From Styela clava (Eukaryota; Chordata; Ascidiacea; Stolidobranchia; Styelidae): a DNA stretch of 64,000 nucleotides. The notes under the pieces are model-generated. The model did not search any database. It was given only the letters and a program-made list of their open reading frames with translations, and had not been told where the DNA came from. Both the position numbers and the translations under genes were made by a program. Shown here one piece after another: positions 11,917-24,086 of this stretch; the first letter of the stretch is position 1, and every line of letters begins with the position of its first letter. Where the stretch lies: NCBI RefSeq assembly GCF_964204865.1, contig NC_135263.1, positions 14,305,426 to 14,369,425 of the forward strand. The letters are read 5' to 3'.

Positions 11917-12216
11917 ACATAGTGCTTGGAGCTTGTTGGAATTGTCCACAAAGTCATAAAGACATAAATAACGGCATAGATTACCGGTACATGGCTCGAC
12001 AAACTAAGAATTCTGACATTAATATACTTTATTCTCCGTAATATTATAAAAATAGGTCTATAACTAAAGCAATAGTACATCTACAAGCACATAAATAGGA
12101 TTTCTTTTTTTTTGCCAAATATTTTTTATCAACGTCATACACACTCACTCAAAAATATAGGAGACTTATCTCGTGCGCATAACTATGTTCGATATTCACA
12201 GTTTACAGCATTTGTG

Positions 12217-13674
12217 TTACATGGAGGAGGGGGTGGGATTTTTAGTTTTCGGAGTAGCAGTTCTTTCACCCCGGTTTTTGAAAAATCTGTGTGGCCTATA
12301 ATTGTAATACTGGGTTCTGTTACCCATATCATTGTTTCTGTAATGGTGGGGTGCATCAAATTGTCTATATCCATATTTTTTAAAATTGGAACCTGAACCG
12401 TCATCTTTAAGTACATTTCTGTCTTCTGCTGTGCTACAATGTGCCATTCCTTTTTTACTACATCTAGTGAAGTGGACGTGTGATATATCGACTTTATTCA
12501 TTGTTTCATTAGAAGATGCATTACCAGAATTCGCTTTACGGCTTTTGTCCTCTGATTCATCAGTTTTTGTGTCTATTTTTTGATGGTTTCGATGTGGAAT
12601 ATACTGCGGAGTTCGGCTTCCTCTATTGTTGTGATAGTGTCTTTTGTTTACCCTATTCCCTCTATTAGAAAATTCTGACGTCTCAAAATCTTTTTCATGA
12701 CTTTTTCTCAAATGAGGCTGTTGTCTATTCTTGTTTTGATAATGTGATCGTCCATGCTGAAATTTTTCATTATTACCCATCTGACGTTGGTTGCCGTTCG
12801 ATTGAATTTCTTTTTTATCATTTTGCCTACGTTCAACATCACTTGATGTGTCGTTTTGATCGCTCACCGAAGTAGCTGCCTCAGCAGCAATTTGAGTTTC
12901 ATAATTTCTTTGAATATTGGATAAAAGAAATTTATTTTGTTCGTATTCCAAATCTATTAAACCACCATTTTTGAGTTGCTTCTGATAGTGTTCATCATAC
13001 TTTTCATGGTACTGTTTCATTATTTGGGAGTCTGGTTCATCGAGTGTATCAAGCAATGGTGGCTTTGCATTTGCTAATTGCTCATGATCCAGTGTTAGTA
13101 GAATCCTACATATTGGGCAAGGCACTGTTGTATTGATCTTATTTGGAGGTACAGTTTTACAATTTGCTATTTCTGTAGTTTTGTCATTTGTAGCACAGTA
13201 GTTGTAATAATTCCATAAACAATGACAATGAAAATAATGATAGCATTCAGTTTTTAAAAAATCATCACCCTCTTGAAAATTTGATAAACATATTGAGCAT
13301 TCACAACTTGGTATATTGTTAGAGGTTAAACTATCTTTTGCCAGCTCCATTAGGTCAAAAATAATGCATTCGCCTTCTCTGTCTTCGATTATTTCATCCA
13401 TTCTATTTTTCAATTCACTTAAACTTGAGTCTGATAATCCTCTTGATAATGAAAAATTGACATGTGGTGGCACAGTAGGATATCTTTGAGGCAAGGTAAA
13501 TGAAATCTTCAAGAAAACATATTGGGACGACTTATCCTCTGCTGTCGCAGGATAAATAGTAATGGTTATTACTTTATCTTCTTCAACATCCTCAATTTTT
13601 AGTTTATCTTCATAGATTGCAGTAAGTGCAACAAGTTCAGAATCAACTTCATCTTCTTGTGAGATATCTGTCAT
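12217..13674 (-). CDS. RNF25: E3 ubiquitin-protein ligase RNF25
   Basis: Intronless, 485 residues, ATG at 13674-13672. Residues about 8-118 form an RWD domain (ELVALTAIYEDKLKIEDV, ISFTLPQRYPTVPPHV). A RING finger follows with Cys126/Cys129 (CSICLSNF), Cys144, His146/His149, Cys152 and a delayed last pair Cys186/Cys189 (VPCPICR). The long insert before the last CxxC and the CYHYFHCHCL signature are specific to RNF25 (AO7). The rest is a low-complexity Arg/Asn/His-rich tail, as in the family. RNF25 works with UBE2D/UBE2E enzymes and, in mammals, ubiquitinates ribosomal and translation factors when ribosomes stall. Human RNF25 is 459 residues. The lack of introns among intron-rich neighbours could reflect an old retrocopy that replaced the parent. 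Confidence 0.93.
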   Translation of the reverse strand: MTDISQEDEVDSELVALTAIYEDKLKIEDVEEDKVITITIYPATAEDKSSQYVFLKISFTLPQRYPTVPPHVNFSLSRGLSDSSLSELKNRMDEIIEDREGECIIFDLMELAKDSLTSNNIPSCECSICLSNFQEGDDFLKTECYHYFHCHCLWNYYNYCATNDKTTEIANCKTVPPNKINTTVPCPICRILLTLDHEQLANAKPPLLDTLDEPDSQIMKQYHEKYDEHYQKQLKNGGLIDLEYEQNKFLLSNIQRNYETQIAAEAATSVSDQNDTSSDVERRQNDKKEIQSNGNQRQMGNNEKFQHGRSHYQNKNRQQPHLRKSHEKDFETSEFSNRGNRVNKRHYHNNRGSRTPQYIPHRNHQKIDTKTDESEDKSRKANSGNASSNETMNKVDISHVHFTRCSKKGMAHCSTAEDRNVLKDDGSGSNFKKYGYRQFDAPHHYRNNDMGNRTQYYNYRPHRFFKNRGERTATPKTKNPTPSSM

Positions 13675-15472
13675 TGTTGTTTTATATATTTAGATATTTA
13701 ATGCACAGGCTTATCTCTTAATTAATGAAAAAGGAATTTACTGTTATTGGGTATGGAAAAATAAAAGTTCAAAATTCCAATTTCTCAGGAAAATAAAAAT
13801 TACTTTCAAAATTCACAGAAAAAATATGGCCCAATGTTTATCAATTGAGAATCATAATTAAATGCAAAAGATATTTCTACCAAATTCAGCTATTCCAACT
13901 TATCAAATCGTCTTGAATGGGATTAAATCGTATACGTAATTCACAACCGTACGTAACTCCATCCTTCTAAATTCTAATTCTCCTTTTTTTTGTCAATTAT
14001 TTTATGTCTTTAAATTAAATTAAAAAAATATATGAATACATTCTAATGGACTTATTTCTGTATTTATGACCCATTCTTCAAAAACTCACTGACATGAGTA
14101 CTGGTGACTACAAATGTGATTCTGACGGCAAGAAGTGATTTGACCTACAGATTTAACGTTATACTTTTAAAATATATTATCCCATTGGTTTCAATCAATA
14201 CAAACATAATTTATCAGGTCCTAAATCAGGATAAAACTTCGTATTTAGGAAAGAAATTGCTAGATACCGGTACCGGTACAAATTACTAAGGAAATAGGCT
14301 TACCGACTCCGCTAAACGAATTAATGACTTGACGCTGAGACCTCACTTTGGCACTTACCAGCTACCGATCGCAGAGAAACAGCTGATTTCAATGTAATAC
14401 TGTTACCAGATATAAAAAAATGACGGCATTAGCATGGAAAAATAAGCGAGGTCGTTTGTAAATAAAAATTACCAATAAGATTATTGCTCTTTTTATTGTT
14501 ACAACAGCTCATTTAATTTTCTTTAAAAATACAACTCAGAATAATTTAATATTTATATCCACTATCCACTCTTATTTCTTTGGAAATATGACACGGGGAA
14601 ATCTGGAAAATGACACGGCAAAGAAAGGCGATTAAAGGACGTCGACGATATGAATGTCAAGTTAAATGCTTCAATCAATGCCGCCGTATTTTCGCTAGTG
14701 CGCTTGTTCTTTACCGCAATCTAAATCCAGAAATCCTAATAATACCAATAACGGTATAGTTTTCATTATGAGATTGAATCGTCAGTTTTTTTTTTTGCTG
14801 GTACCGGTATGGGATTTAATTTCGAAATTTGGTACCGGTATCGCTGTGCGGTATTATGAAGTTTATCAATAAAGAGAGGAAAGGCAATGAAATTATTAAT
14901 ATTACAGTACGGTATTTTAACCCTGTAACTATATCAGTATATGGAGAGCAGGTCCTTATGCTAACTTACCATTCATTGTGAAGATATTCACAATTAGCGT
15001 TTTATGATTGCCGTTAATTCAGTGATTTGCCTATGATTGAATTTCTCATACTACCGGTACTGTACGCCGTACGGTACCACAGTGCAGCAGTAAGACAGTA
15101 CGGTACCGGGCTATGGGTAAATCAAAGTGACTATAAACTGTTTTGGGGTAAATGAAAACCATCTGCATTTGTATGGTTTCTGAAAACCTTTAAATTTAAA
15201 AATATATATTTTGTAGCCTAACAATTTTTATTTTGAGATATACGGGAGTCTTGACTTTCATGATCTTCCAAAATCGACCATTTGACCAACTGTTTAGTAA
15301 AATCAGTTGAGTTCTCTTTGTCATTATGCAAATTATTTGAGACATGTTTTTAACCTTATTTTTTTTATCATAGAACTGTAGAAGAATAATAAGTTTGTTT
15401 TGGTTGTTAAAATGTAAATCTAATTTGAAGCTTTATCAGTGACTGGAATCACAATTCCAAGTTTATCAAAAG
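13675..15472. other. Spacer between RNF25 and the LRR-Ig gene
   Basis: Divergent promoters are expected here. It holds several scattered ACCGGTAC / GGTACCGGTA words (about 14268, 14808, 14831, 15054, 15106), which also occur elsewhere in the window and look like fragments of a small dispersed repeat. No coding exon supported. Confidence 0.35.
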
Positions 15473-18400
15473 ATGATTAAAATAGATAGCTTTCATGCTT
15501 TCTGCTGTATAATACTTGCATCTGTAATATCGGAATCTACTTATGCATGGGTCAGTATACCTGTTTGTCCTTTGGAATGTTCCTGTGAAGAAACTACATG
15601 CCCAAGCACTTTGTTACCTTGTTCAAATGGGGAAGGTGATAGATGGAAAACTGCTATTTGCGAGAATTTCAGTCGAGATATTGTTTCAAATTTACCCCGA
15701 AATCTGAATTCCTTATCCATCGCTACTCCACTAAATGAAACTGAATTTCAGTATATTCTGAGTCAAGATTTTTCTTCACTTCGTGCTTTGTCAGTATTAT
15801 TTCTTGAAAATGTGCAACTTAATGTAACAACATTACCACCAAAGCAGGGACTTATTTCATTGAATTTAAGTAATGGTGTGCTTCGTCAATTTCCATCATT
15901 TCTGGAACTGTTTCCCAACTTGAAACTTTTGAACATGAGCAACAATGCTATTTCAATTGACTTGAATTTAAATATGCTTCATGAAAACTTGGAAGTATTC
16001 GATCTTTCTCACAATGGATTTCATAAGCTGTCTTTGAGAGGTTTAAAAAATGTACGGAAGTTATATCTTCAAAATAACCAGCTTGAAATTCTGCCAAACT
16101 TGATTGGCTTGTCACATTTGAATACTCTGGATGTTTCTAATAATAAATTACTACTTGGTGACTATTATGCTGATCAAAATAAAATGGAAACAGCGCAGAG
16201 GAATTGCGTAATACGCTTACCACCTCTCATCGAGAATTTGAAGCTTCAAGGGAATTCATTGTGGAAAATTCCAAACGAAGATTGTGGCCCGCTGGCGGGT
16301 CTTACGAATCTCAAACATCTCTATTTAGGAAATAATCAATTGAAGACTGTGTCAAGTGATGAGTTTCCTCGTTCGGTTCAGAAAACTTTGATTTCATTGA
16401 TGCTAAATAACAATCATATCAGTTATTTGAGTCCCGATGCATTCCATGGTTTTAACAACCTCAAATACTTGTATTTGTCAAGCAATTATTTGAGAAGTAT
16501 ATCCTTGGAGGTGTTTGAATATATTGGTAAACAGTTGGAGTTTGAACAAGACAAGGATGTCAAAATTAGAAACCAATCACTAGTAATTATGAAAAACAAT
16601 CCAATATCTTGCGACTGCATGCAGAAAGAAGTTTGGAAATTTCTCCAGACTCACGACCAATCAATAATATCCCTAGATGATCTTGTGTGTTCTTATCCAT
16701 ACTGGTCATTCGGATCAAGGCTGGCTGATTTAGAAATTGAAGATTTGACATGCTATAATGTCACAATGCAAAAACCAAAAAATGTAACCTGTAATGAATA
16801 TGATAATTGCAAAATTTCATGCATTTTCGATGGATTACCACACCCAGAAACACAGTGGATATCACCAGGTGGGAAAGAAATTTCCATGGAATCATTATTG
16901 CATGATGGACAACTGAGAAGTTTGTATTCTCTCAGCAGCGATGGTCATGTTCTCACAATAAATGATCTTCGTCTTTCTAAAACTGGGATTTATAAGTAAG
17001 TTTTTTTTTCAATGACTTTCAACATTCTAATTAGACAAATTTTTAATCAGCAATTCTAGTTTTAGTATAAAATATTATGAGATCAGGATGTTTTGAAAAT
17101 TTTAGTCGTGCAGCGTCTCAAATAACTTTGACTCGAAATCTGACTCTGAAGCTATATGAATCCACCTAGCTCGCTAGGCTACAACAGTTCATTTAGTTCA
17201 TGCCATATTGTTCATGGATTACCGGTATTACTAAGCTCATTGTTCTATCTGATTGAGTTTATACCAATTTTATAAAATGTGCTTTATGCATTTATTGTAT
17301 GTGAATAAAAAATTTAGTATGTCATCCATTAGCCCTTTGGTAGAAAAAGAGTTAGTATGAAGACTTCTAACACAGTTAATTATTGAAAGTCGAATAAAAC
17401 TCATGAAAAATTTTTGAAGTCTTAGCAAGGCACCTTGTTTTGCATTTGGTATACCATAGTTTTTTTTTCGTTGATTGATGTGATTTCTTATGTTCTTTGA
17501 TTAATAGTCATCCACAGTTTCAATCTTAAATAATTACTTAGTATGTCGTGCTTCTAAAGCAAACCCTAAGGCAGTGTGTAGTAGATCATTACATCATATA
17601 AATAGTGGATGTCTGTTCTAAATTTATATTCTTACATGAGTACGCTTGGACCTTTAAATGTAATTGATTATGACTGAGAAATTATATTGTTCAAATTACA
17701 TCCTGTAACATAGGGTATATATGCTAGTTTAATTCACATTGGAGATTCAATGAATTATGATTTGTTTTATATATTTCTAATTTTCGTTTATGTACAAGGC
17801 CCGGACAAACATTCGGTAATATCTAACGATATGTAAGGGGATATTATTTTAGGAGCGACCCTAATCTTTCTCGTTCGGCATTGCCTATCCAATTTATTAC
17901 ACACTGAGTGAGGTAGTGGGTAAAGAATTCGAACCCAAGATGGGTAACCTGCAATCCCTACATCAAGCATTTCAATTAACCGCGATATTAGTTCTTCGTA
18001 TATCATCAAGTATAGGAGTACAATTCCTGACAATATAATCTCTCAGAATTACTATACCTGAGAGGGATATTAATAAATCAAAAATTACCAGTACTGCAAA
18101 TTCAAATTTTGTAAATGCATTTAGATGTGTTGGCAACAACAGCATCAGCTCAGTCACTGGTTTTGTGCAAGTGGGTGTAATTCTTGCTCCTGTTGGATCT
18201 ATTGTTGCAATCGTTGTTTCCGCTGTCTCATTCATGGTTGCTATTGTACTGAATAGCGTCAACCTATTACAGTAAGTACATTTGAATTTTGATTTATCGG
18301 GAAGTAAAGAATAGTCTAAACAAATTAAATATTATATTGAAATGGAAAAGTTATAGATGGTCGAAAATGAAATATTCACTATTCCGATTATAGTCCATAA

Positions 18401-21400
18401 ATTTACGATGAATTGCATAAATTGTTCATCGCGTAGGAGCCAAATTAATTCCAAATTCTCTGTTAAAGAGGCGCTGAGTTTGCCTTACTGATTGATATGT
18501 TTCTTGCAAAAACAGCAATTTTTCACCTCATTTCTTGGTTAATTTCCTTGTCATTCTGAGGGTTGATGAAAAATACAAACAATACCTAAATTTTACTACT
18601 TATCCATATTATTCTTACTGAGAAAATGAACGATCTATGATGAGTACCTGAAAAGCAAATCAAAATTAAAAGTGTACACTTTTGAGACACCCTTTATATT
18701 GAATACATATGGGAAAAGTATTATGGGTCACTTCATACATCTCAGCGATTTTGATTTTAGGGGAAGTTTCAATCTTTTAATGTTGTATTTTTGTTATAGT
18801 ATTATGCAAATATTAACACTAAATGTAACAAAATTTATTTTCAATATATTTTAATATAAGTTTTATGGGTCACTCGATACAAAATACTCAATTTTGATTA
18901 TAAAGTAATTTTAATCTTTTAAGCAAATATTAATTTCCTGTAGAAATGACTGGTTTCAGTTATTGATTTGTTAATTACAAAACAGTAATTTTTGATATGT
19001 GCTTGCCGCTTGGCTCATCAAGCTTCATTCATTTTAGTTTCTATTATAGGTTAAATGTCATCAGTTGTTATAACATGCTCTACTATTTATATCTTGTCTT
19101 GAGGTGTACGATCAATAAACTTTTATATTCAGCTATTATTGTCAACACCTTCGTGATCAAAGAGCTAAAAGGGTGCAAGAGGCGATGTCATTCAAGACAG
19201 AATCTCCTATCAAATCTAAACGTAAAGGATTACATGAGTCGGAAGCTTCACTCAATGCAAACAAGTACTTATATCATTATATTTTTAAATTTCTTGAAAT
19301 TCCAATCAATTCAATTTAGAATACAGTAGTTTAATATTTGTAGGCCCCAAACAATTGATTTCTCATTTTTGAAAAAAAATTATTTTAAGTTTTGTAAACG
19401 TATATTATTTCTTGATTTTTATCAACATATTGTCTTAACTTACTCAAACAAGTCTAGGAGTTGGTGAATGATCTATCTCCACCATCAAGTGAATCCACAA
19501 TCATGGACTTGTAACCGGACGAGAGCCCATGGTTCGTTGTATAGTTAAGCCGTCTCAATGGCTTTCTTTTCTCCTGGGATAAATATGTGAATCCTATCCT
19601 TTTATTGTTATATGTAGAGAATTTTTTTTTAAAAATTGTTGTTTTTGTAATTCACAGATATTACAGAAAGTATGACTTCACATGTCAGCAGGTATTCTTA
19701 GATACTGTTATTAAAGGTGCTCACACAGTCAAAAGAACATTGTATGATGCAAGGAATTCTGAATTTTCTACAAATGTATGGGAATATGCTTCACACTTGA
19801 GGTGAGATAATACAAAAATGGGCGACTCATCGTGGATTTTGATCTGCTTTAAAAAAGTAGGCCGTGTTAAGAAGTTAGGGTGCATACTTTGGGTTAAACT
19901 GATTGTTTTATATGAAAAATAGGTATATTTGTCAGTCTTCAATAGCCTATAACATTTCTTCTTATGTGTTCTGCGATTGTGTGTACGATTACTGACTAAA
20001 TCAAAACTACCGTATATTGCACAAAGCAATGGATGAACGAGTCACGACAAAGATGTCACAATTTGCTTAGAGAGAATGTAAAAATAAAACCATAGACCAG
20101 GTGAATGCAATGCCTATATTCTTCGTAATAGAATTCAGAAAACAATTTCTATCAACTTTTTCTCAAAACAGAGACCGTCTACACATTGAATTACCTTCTT
20201 CGGTACAATTCCCTCGTGTTTCTATGCCGAGTATATCAATGCCTACAATCAGCATGCCCAACATCACTATGCCGAGTATGCCAAACTTTCAGGTATGAAG
20301 AATGTTTAATATATTTCAAACCTGAAGCAGATTTGTAGCTTAATCCAACCCAATGTTGCGATGCTGGGTGGTTTACTGGTTAAAATTTTTTCTACCATCA
20401 AGTCCATGCATTTAAAACAAATAACTAGTCAATCATTCCCATAACGAACATGGAATGTAACCCGCGTGAGAGACCGTGGTTCGCCACGCTTAGCCATATT
20501 ATCGGCTTTCTTCTCTCCTGGTTTAAATATGAAAATCCAATCCTAAGTTATAACTTTAAATTTACGGAGAATAGAATCAAGATTTCTCAAATGGATCAAA
20601 CATTTGAAAAAGATTACTTTATAGAATCGACTGACTTAGGCTTGCACGTAATTGACAAAAATCAATTCCGTAATTACGGCAAAATCAATTACGTAATGAC
20701 CCCGTAATTGCGATATTTTCCCACGCATTTAAACCTATCATACCAACCAATTGAATCCACTTCTTTTCCGAATAAGAAATTGAAGTTGGGTTTTCATATA
20801 GTACTACACGCCGGCGGCAGATGTTAAAGACAACTATCAAGGAGTGAATTCAAATTAATCTTGATCTTTTGTGTTAGCTTTGGTTTTCCTTTATCGCCTT
20901 CGCAAATTAACCGTCCCATTTTTATGCGATCAATTTTATTTTATCATTACCGACACTGGTATACGGATATTTATGAAAATGATAGTTTTTTAAAACCACC
21001 TTAGTACTGAATAAAAATTACGGGTTTCTAATTTATTAACCAACGACGAGCGTATTCTCTGGTTTGATTATACTTGAGATTTCCTCGCGACGAAGACTTG
21101 TTTTTGCAGCGTCTTCTGCATTATCCGACATTACTGCCTTGTTAGCATTTTATAATAATAATTATTGATGTCGACTTATTGACGATATTCCGATTACCAT
21201 GCTTCATTTTACATTTAATCATTTTGCGTAGTGAATGTTTATAACATAAATTAGAATTAAATAAATAGAATATACTAAAATAGAATAAATTAACGATAAA
21301 TTCAGATCAAATATTATTTATTTGCGTATAATGTGAATATCGAACTTATATGATATGCCTTCTCCAAAAATACAAAGTTATATCGCAAAACAATGCATTT

Positions 21401-24086
21401 TGTGACATTTATTTTACACTCACGACATTTATTTGCTGACTCAAGTCGGCGATCCTATCGGCCAAGATTGACACAAATTTGGTCGAGTGCCGGTGGTATT
21501 CAAGTCGACGATAAATCAAAATAAGTTGCCGCATTTGGTAAGACAGTTAATCATATATGGCCGAAATATTGGGAGGAATTGTGAAAAACATCATGAGCAA
21601 GGCCAAGTCCGAACTGATATATAACGATAAAACCGTTAACAGAACATCAAGATTTTGTAATAGAAAATGGATCTCGCACAGAATAAACACACTGGCTCAT
21701 ATTTGATAGCAGTTAAATTTTTAGTGGTCCGCGAGGAATCCGTCGTTTTGTTGTTTCTCTGCGGTCTCAATCGCTTTACCGATGCCGAGAAGACGAAGTT
21801 GCGTTGGTTCATTACGCAATCTCTCTTTTGTCGTCATATTACTATTTGATAAGCGCGACATTAATTATCACGGCGAGGTATTGGCGCGAGTGATCAATCG
21901 CTCTTTTCGCTTATTTGGTTCCAATTCGTCGCCAAAGCTCTTCGCTAAATTTCACAAGATCGTCGTATTGAAAGGTTATGGATGTTTTCCTGTTTATACC
22001 CCAAGTCTGAAATAAAACAGCCAAAAACAGTATGATATTCCATGTTCATATATCAAGTGTTGATATTAACAATAAAGAATGGTTAAGCATTGCTAATCAA
22101 CACTTGGTGGGGAATTGCCACTATTTAAACGCGTGACTATAAAATAGAAACGGAACATATATACCATAAGGAACGGAAAACTGGAACAAGTAAATAATAA
22201 ATAAAAGTAAAATGGATACAAATGTTTGATAGATTGATCTCCTGCGTTCATTAGTCATTTCACCCGAAGAAGTTGAAACCGGGCGTGTTAGCGTCCATCG
22301 GTCTTTACACAATTCTTCCCCCTATCTACGGTTATTATGTACATTGGCCATGGCCATGCTAGATAAGATGCGAGAGAAGTTGAAACCAGGTGTGTTGGCG
22401 TCAAACGGCCCTACTCAGTTCTTCCCCCTTAACTACGTTAATAATTTACATTGGCCATGCCAGATAGGTTGATAATAGGTTAGTAAATGGCAACGCGTCA
22501 TGCCTTCCTTCACCTACGTATCAAGAGAGAGAAAAGAGAGAAAAACGGCTGCGAATACCGGAACTCTAACTTCTTCTACTTGTTGAGCTTTCATTTTTCG
22601 CAATCGACGAAATTGACTGCTTTGAAGAAAGCTCGTTTCAATGCAATAATTACGACTTTACGTAATTCGTAACTTCCCTTCCGTAACTCCAAATAATTAT
22701 GTAATTCCGTAAATCCGTAAATTACGTGCAAGCCGATACGACTGTATTCCATTTCCATATTGTATTCTTGGATTCAGAATATTTTCGCTCCAAAATTGTC
22801 ATTCTGTGCAACATTCAACCCCTGAAACTGTAGAAAATCATACAATATATAGTTTAGTTCAACTTTTTATATTATGAAATTAAATTTCTATGGGATGGTA
22901 GACGGTTTTGGTTACTTTTGGATATAAGAATATTGTTTCAAAAGACTTTCATATTGGTTTACAAGTTTTTGTTAAGTACCGTATGTTATTTTAGTAAATG
23001 AAGTCAAAGTCAACAGTTCACCTCTATGTTCATCTTATAGTATTTTAATTTGTTTCAGTCGATAAACACAAATATAGAGAAACTGGGAACAAGTGTGATG
23101 AATCGCAGTCACAATCTTGCGACATCTGTTGGATCTGTCTTCACTTTGAGATGGCTGAGAAATGCAAACAGTGATAATGACAGTGATTCAGGTGTGTGTT
23201 CTGCTTTTAAGTTACAAAAAAATGCCTTAAGTATCCTCAAGTCGCCTGAACTGGAATCTAGTCTAGCTGGGTGCATCAGTGATTGTTTTCGACTCTTTAA
23301 TCAGTACTCTCATTTTTTTTGAGAGTTTCTTGCAATGAGAGTGTGCTCTTAATACCCTGCTTGGATTCGCAGGTTTGAACCCTGTGGAGGATAGTTGTAT
23401 GCGAGAGCATTGCTGTACTCCTACTCGTCTTAGGGTGGTTGTCCCAACCGCTGGTCGTTATGGCTTTCTCCACTATTAAGTCCATGCATCTGAAATGAAT
23501 AACTGGCTAACTATTCCCAAAGAAAGTTAGGTGTTAGAAAAACGTGACAAAAGTCTGACCCATGTCCATAAACCCTGCATATCCCAGTTTTAATAAATGA
23601 GAGATAGTAAAAAAATATTTGACACAGTTTTGTACCTTTTACCAAAGTTCATTTCGTTATTCAGATCTGGAATCTGCAGGTGTATCCCAAGTTCATGTTC
23701 ACGTTCATAAAACCATGGATGGATCCACTCCTGGTTTACAATCAAGTTCGGAAAATTCACCCGTCAATCATCCTAAGTTTCCTAAACTAGAAGGATCAAG
23801 TTGGTTGAAAAGAAAGATGACTAGGCAACCAAATGCGTCTCGGGATGACTCAGCAGTTCCAAGAAGAACAAAATCAGTTCGTTTCTCTGAAGCGCAAAGA
23901 CCTGATCCTGGCACATCTCATCTGAGACGAAGCGCTAGCTATTCTAATATTACATCCATATCAAGTTCCGATTTACCCGCTTGTGTGGACGCATCAAGTC
24001 CACCAGATGATATAATACAAGAAGATAGAATAAGAGTAGTATGCATCAATGTTCCAGAAACATATCAGTTTGAAACAACCGTGTGA
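15473..24086 (+). CDS. Leucine-rich repeat and Ig-domain transmembrane protein
   Basis: Seven exons join in frame to 873 residues: 15473-16995, 18125-18271, 19133-19264, 19658-19801, 20172-20292, 23059-23191, 23665-24086. Parts: signal peptide (1-25); cysteine-rich LRR cap (CPLECSCEETTCP); about ten LRRs (for example LKLLNMSNNAIS, LRKLYLQNNQLE-type NVRKLYLQNNQLE, LKYLYLSSNYL); C-terminal cap (NPISCDCMQKEVWKF); one Ig domain (CKISCIFDGLPHPETQW to KTGIYKCVGNN, with the last Cys supplied by exon 2); membrane span about 526-550 (VILAPVGSIVAIVVSAVSFM); and a cytoplasmic tail of about 320 residues. The tail has a run of MP repeats (VSMPSISMPTISMPNITMPS) and Ser/Arg-rich stretches. Single-Ig LRR receptors (LINGO, AMIGO, LRRC4, LRRC24 types) act in cell adhesion and neural wiring. 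The long tail does not identify one of these, so no symbol is given. Introns 3, 5 and 6 carry SINEs and intron 5 also carries a transposon. Confidence 0.88.
19475..19600 (+). repeat. SINE copy, 3' part, in intron 3
   Basis: Matches the 3' half of the family: CACCATCAAGT, CCGGACGAGAG, ATGGTTCG, then TAAGCCGTCTCA and the tail GGGATAAATATGTGAATCC. Confidence 0.65.
20385..20546 (+). repeat. SINE copy, 3' part, in intron 5
   Basis: Same family as 34482-34758: ACCATCAAGTCCATGCAT, CAAATAACTAGTCAATC, GTGGTTCGCCA, ATTATCGGCTTTC and the CCAATCCTAAG tail. Confidence 0.65.
20639..22734. mobile_element. Degraded DNA transposon, 2.1 kb, in intron 5
   Basis: A perfect 15-bp inverted repeat, GGCTTGCACGTAATT at 20639-20653 and its complement at 22720-22734, encloses 2.1 kb. 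Both ends carry several subterminal TACGTAATT / CGTAATT words, as hAT-like elements do. Inside, the minus strand has GC-richer, coding-like but broken pieces: about 21150-21045 beginning MSDNAEDAAKTSLRRE, one before 21920 reading YDDLVKFSEELWRRIGTK, and one at about 21840-21728 beginning MTTKERLRNEPTQLR. These could be relics of the transposase or of cargo. No clean target duplication was found, so family assignment is tentative. Confidence 0.5.
22267..22470. repeat. Two diverged tandem copies of a ~109-bp unit
   Basis: Unit 1 (22267-22375) and unit 2 (22376-22470) share GAAGTTGAAACC, GTGTT(A/G)GCGTC, TTCTTCCCCC, and TACATTGGCCATG. They lie inside the 2.1 kb transposon relic. Confidence 0.5.
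23350..23520 (+). repeat. SINE copy, 5' part, in intron 6
   Basis: Contains a tRNA B-box-like GGTTTGAACCC at about 23371, then the family's CCGCTGGTCGTTATGGCTTT, AAGTCCATGCATCTGAAA and AACTATTCCCA blocks. The 3' tail is missing. Confidence 0.6.

Noticed and set aside
17788-18262. Minus-strand frames in intron 1 and exon 2 of the LRR-Ig gene, with a GGTTCGAATTC word that might be a tRNA or SINE B-box
   Set aside because: The second frame is the antisense of exon 2. No A-box, cloverleaf or repeat partner could be shown for the B-box-like word.
18997-19329. A 110-codon plus frame covering exon 3 of the LRR-Ig gene
   Set aside because: The true exon (19133-19264) is in another frame, fixed by phase with exons 2 and 4.
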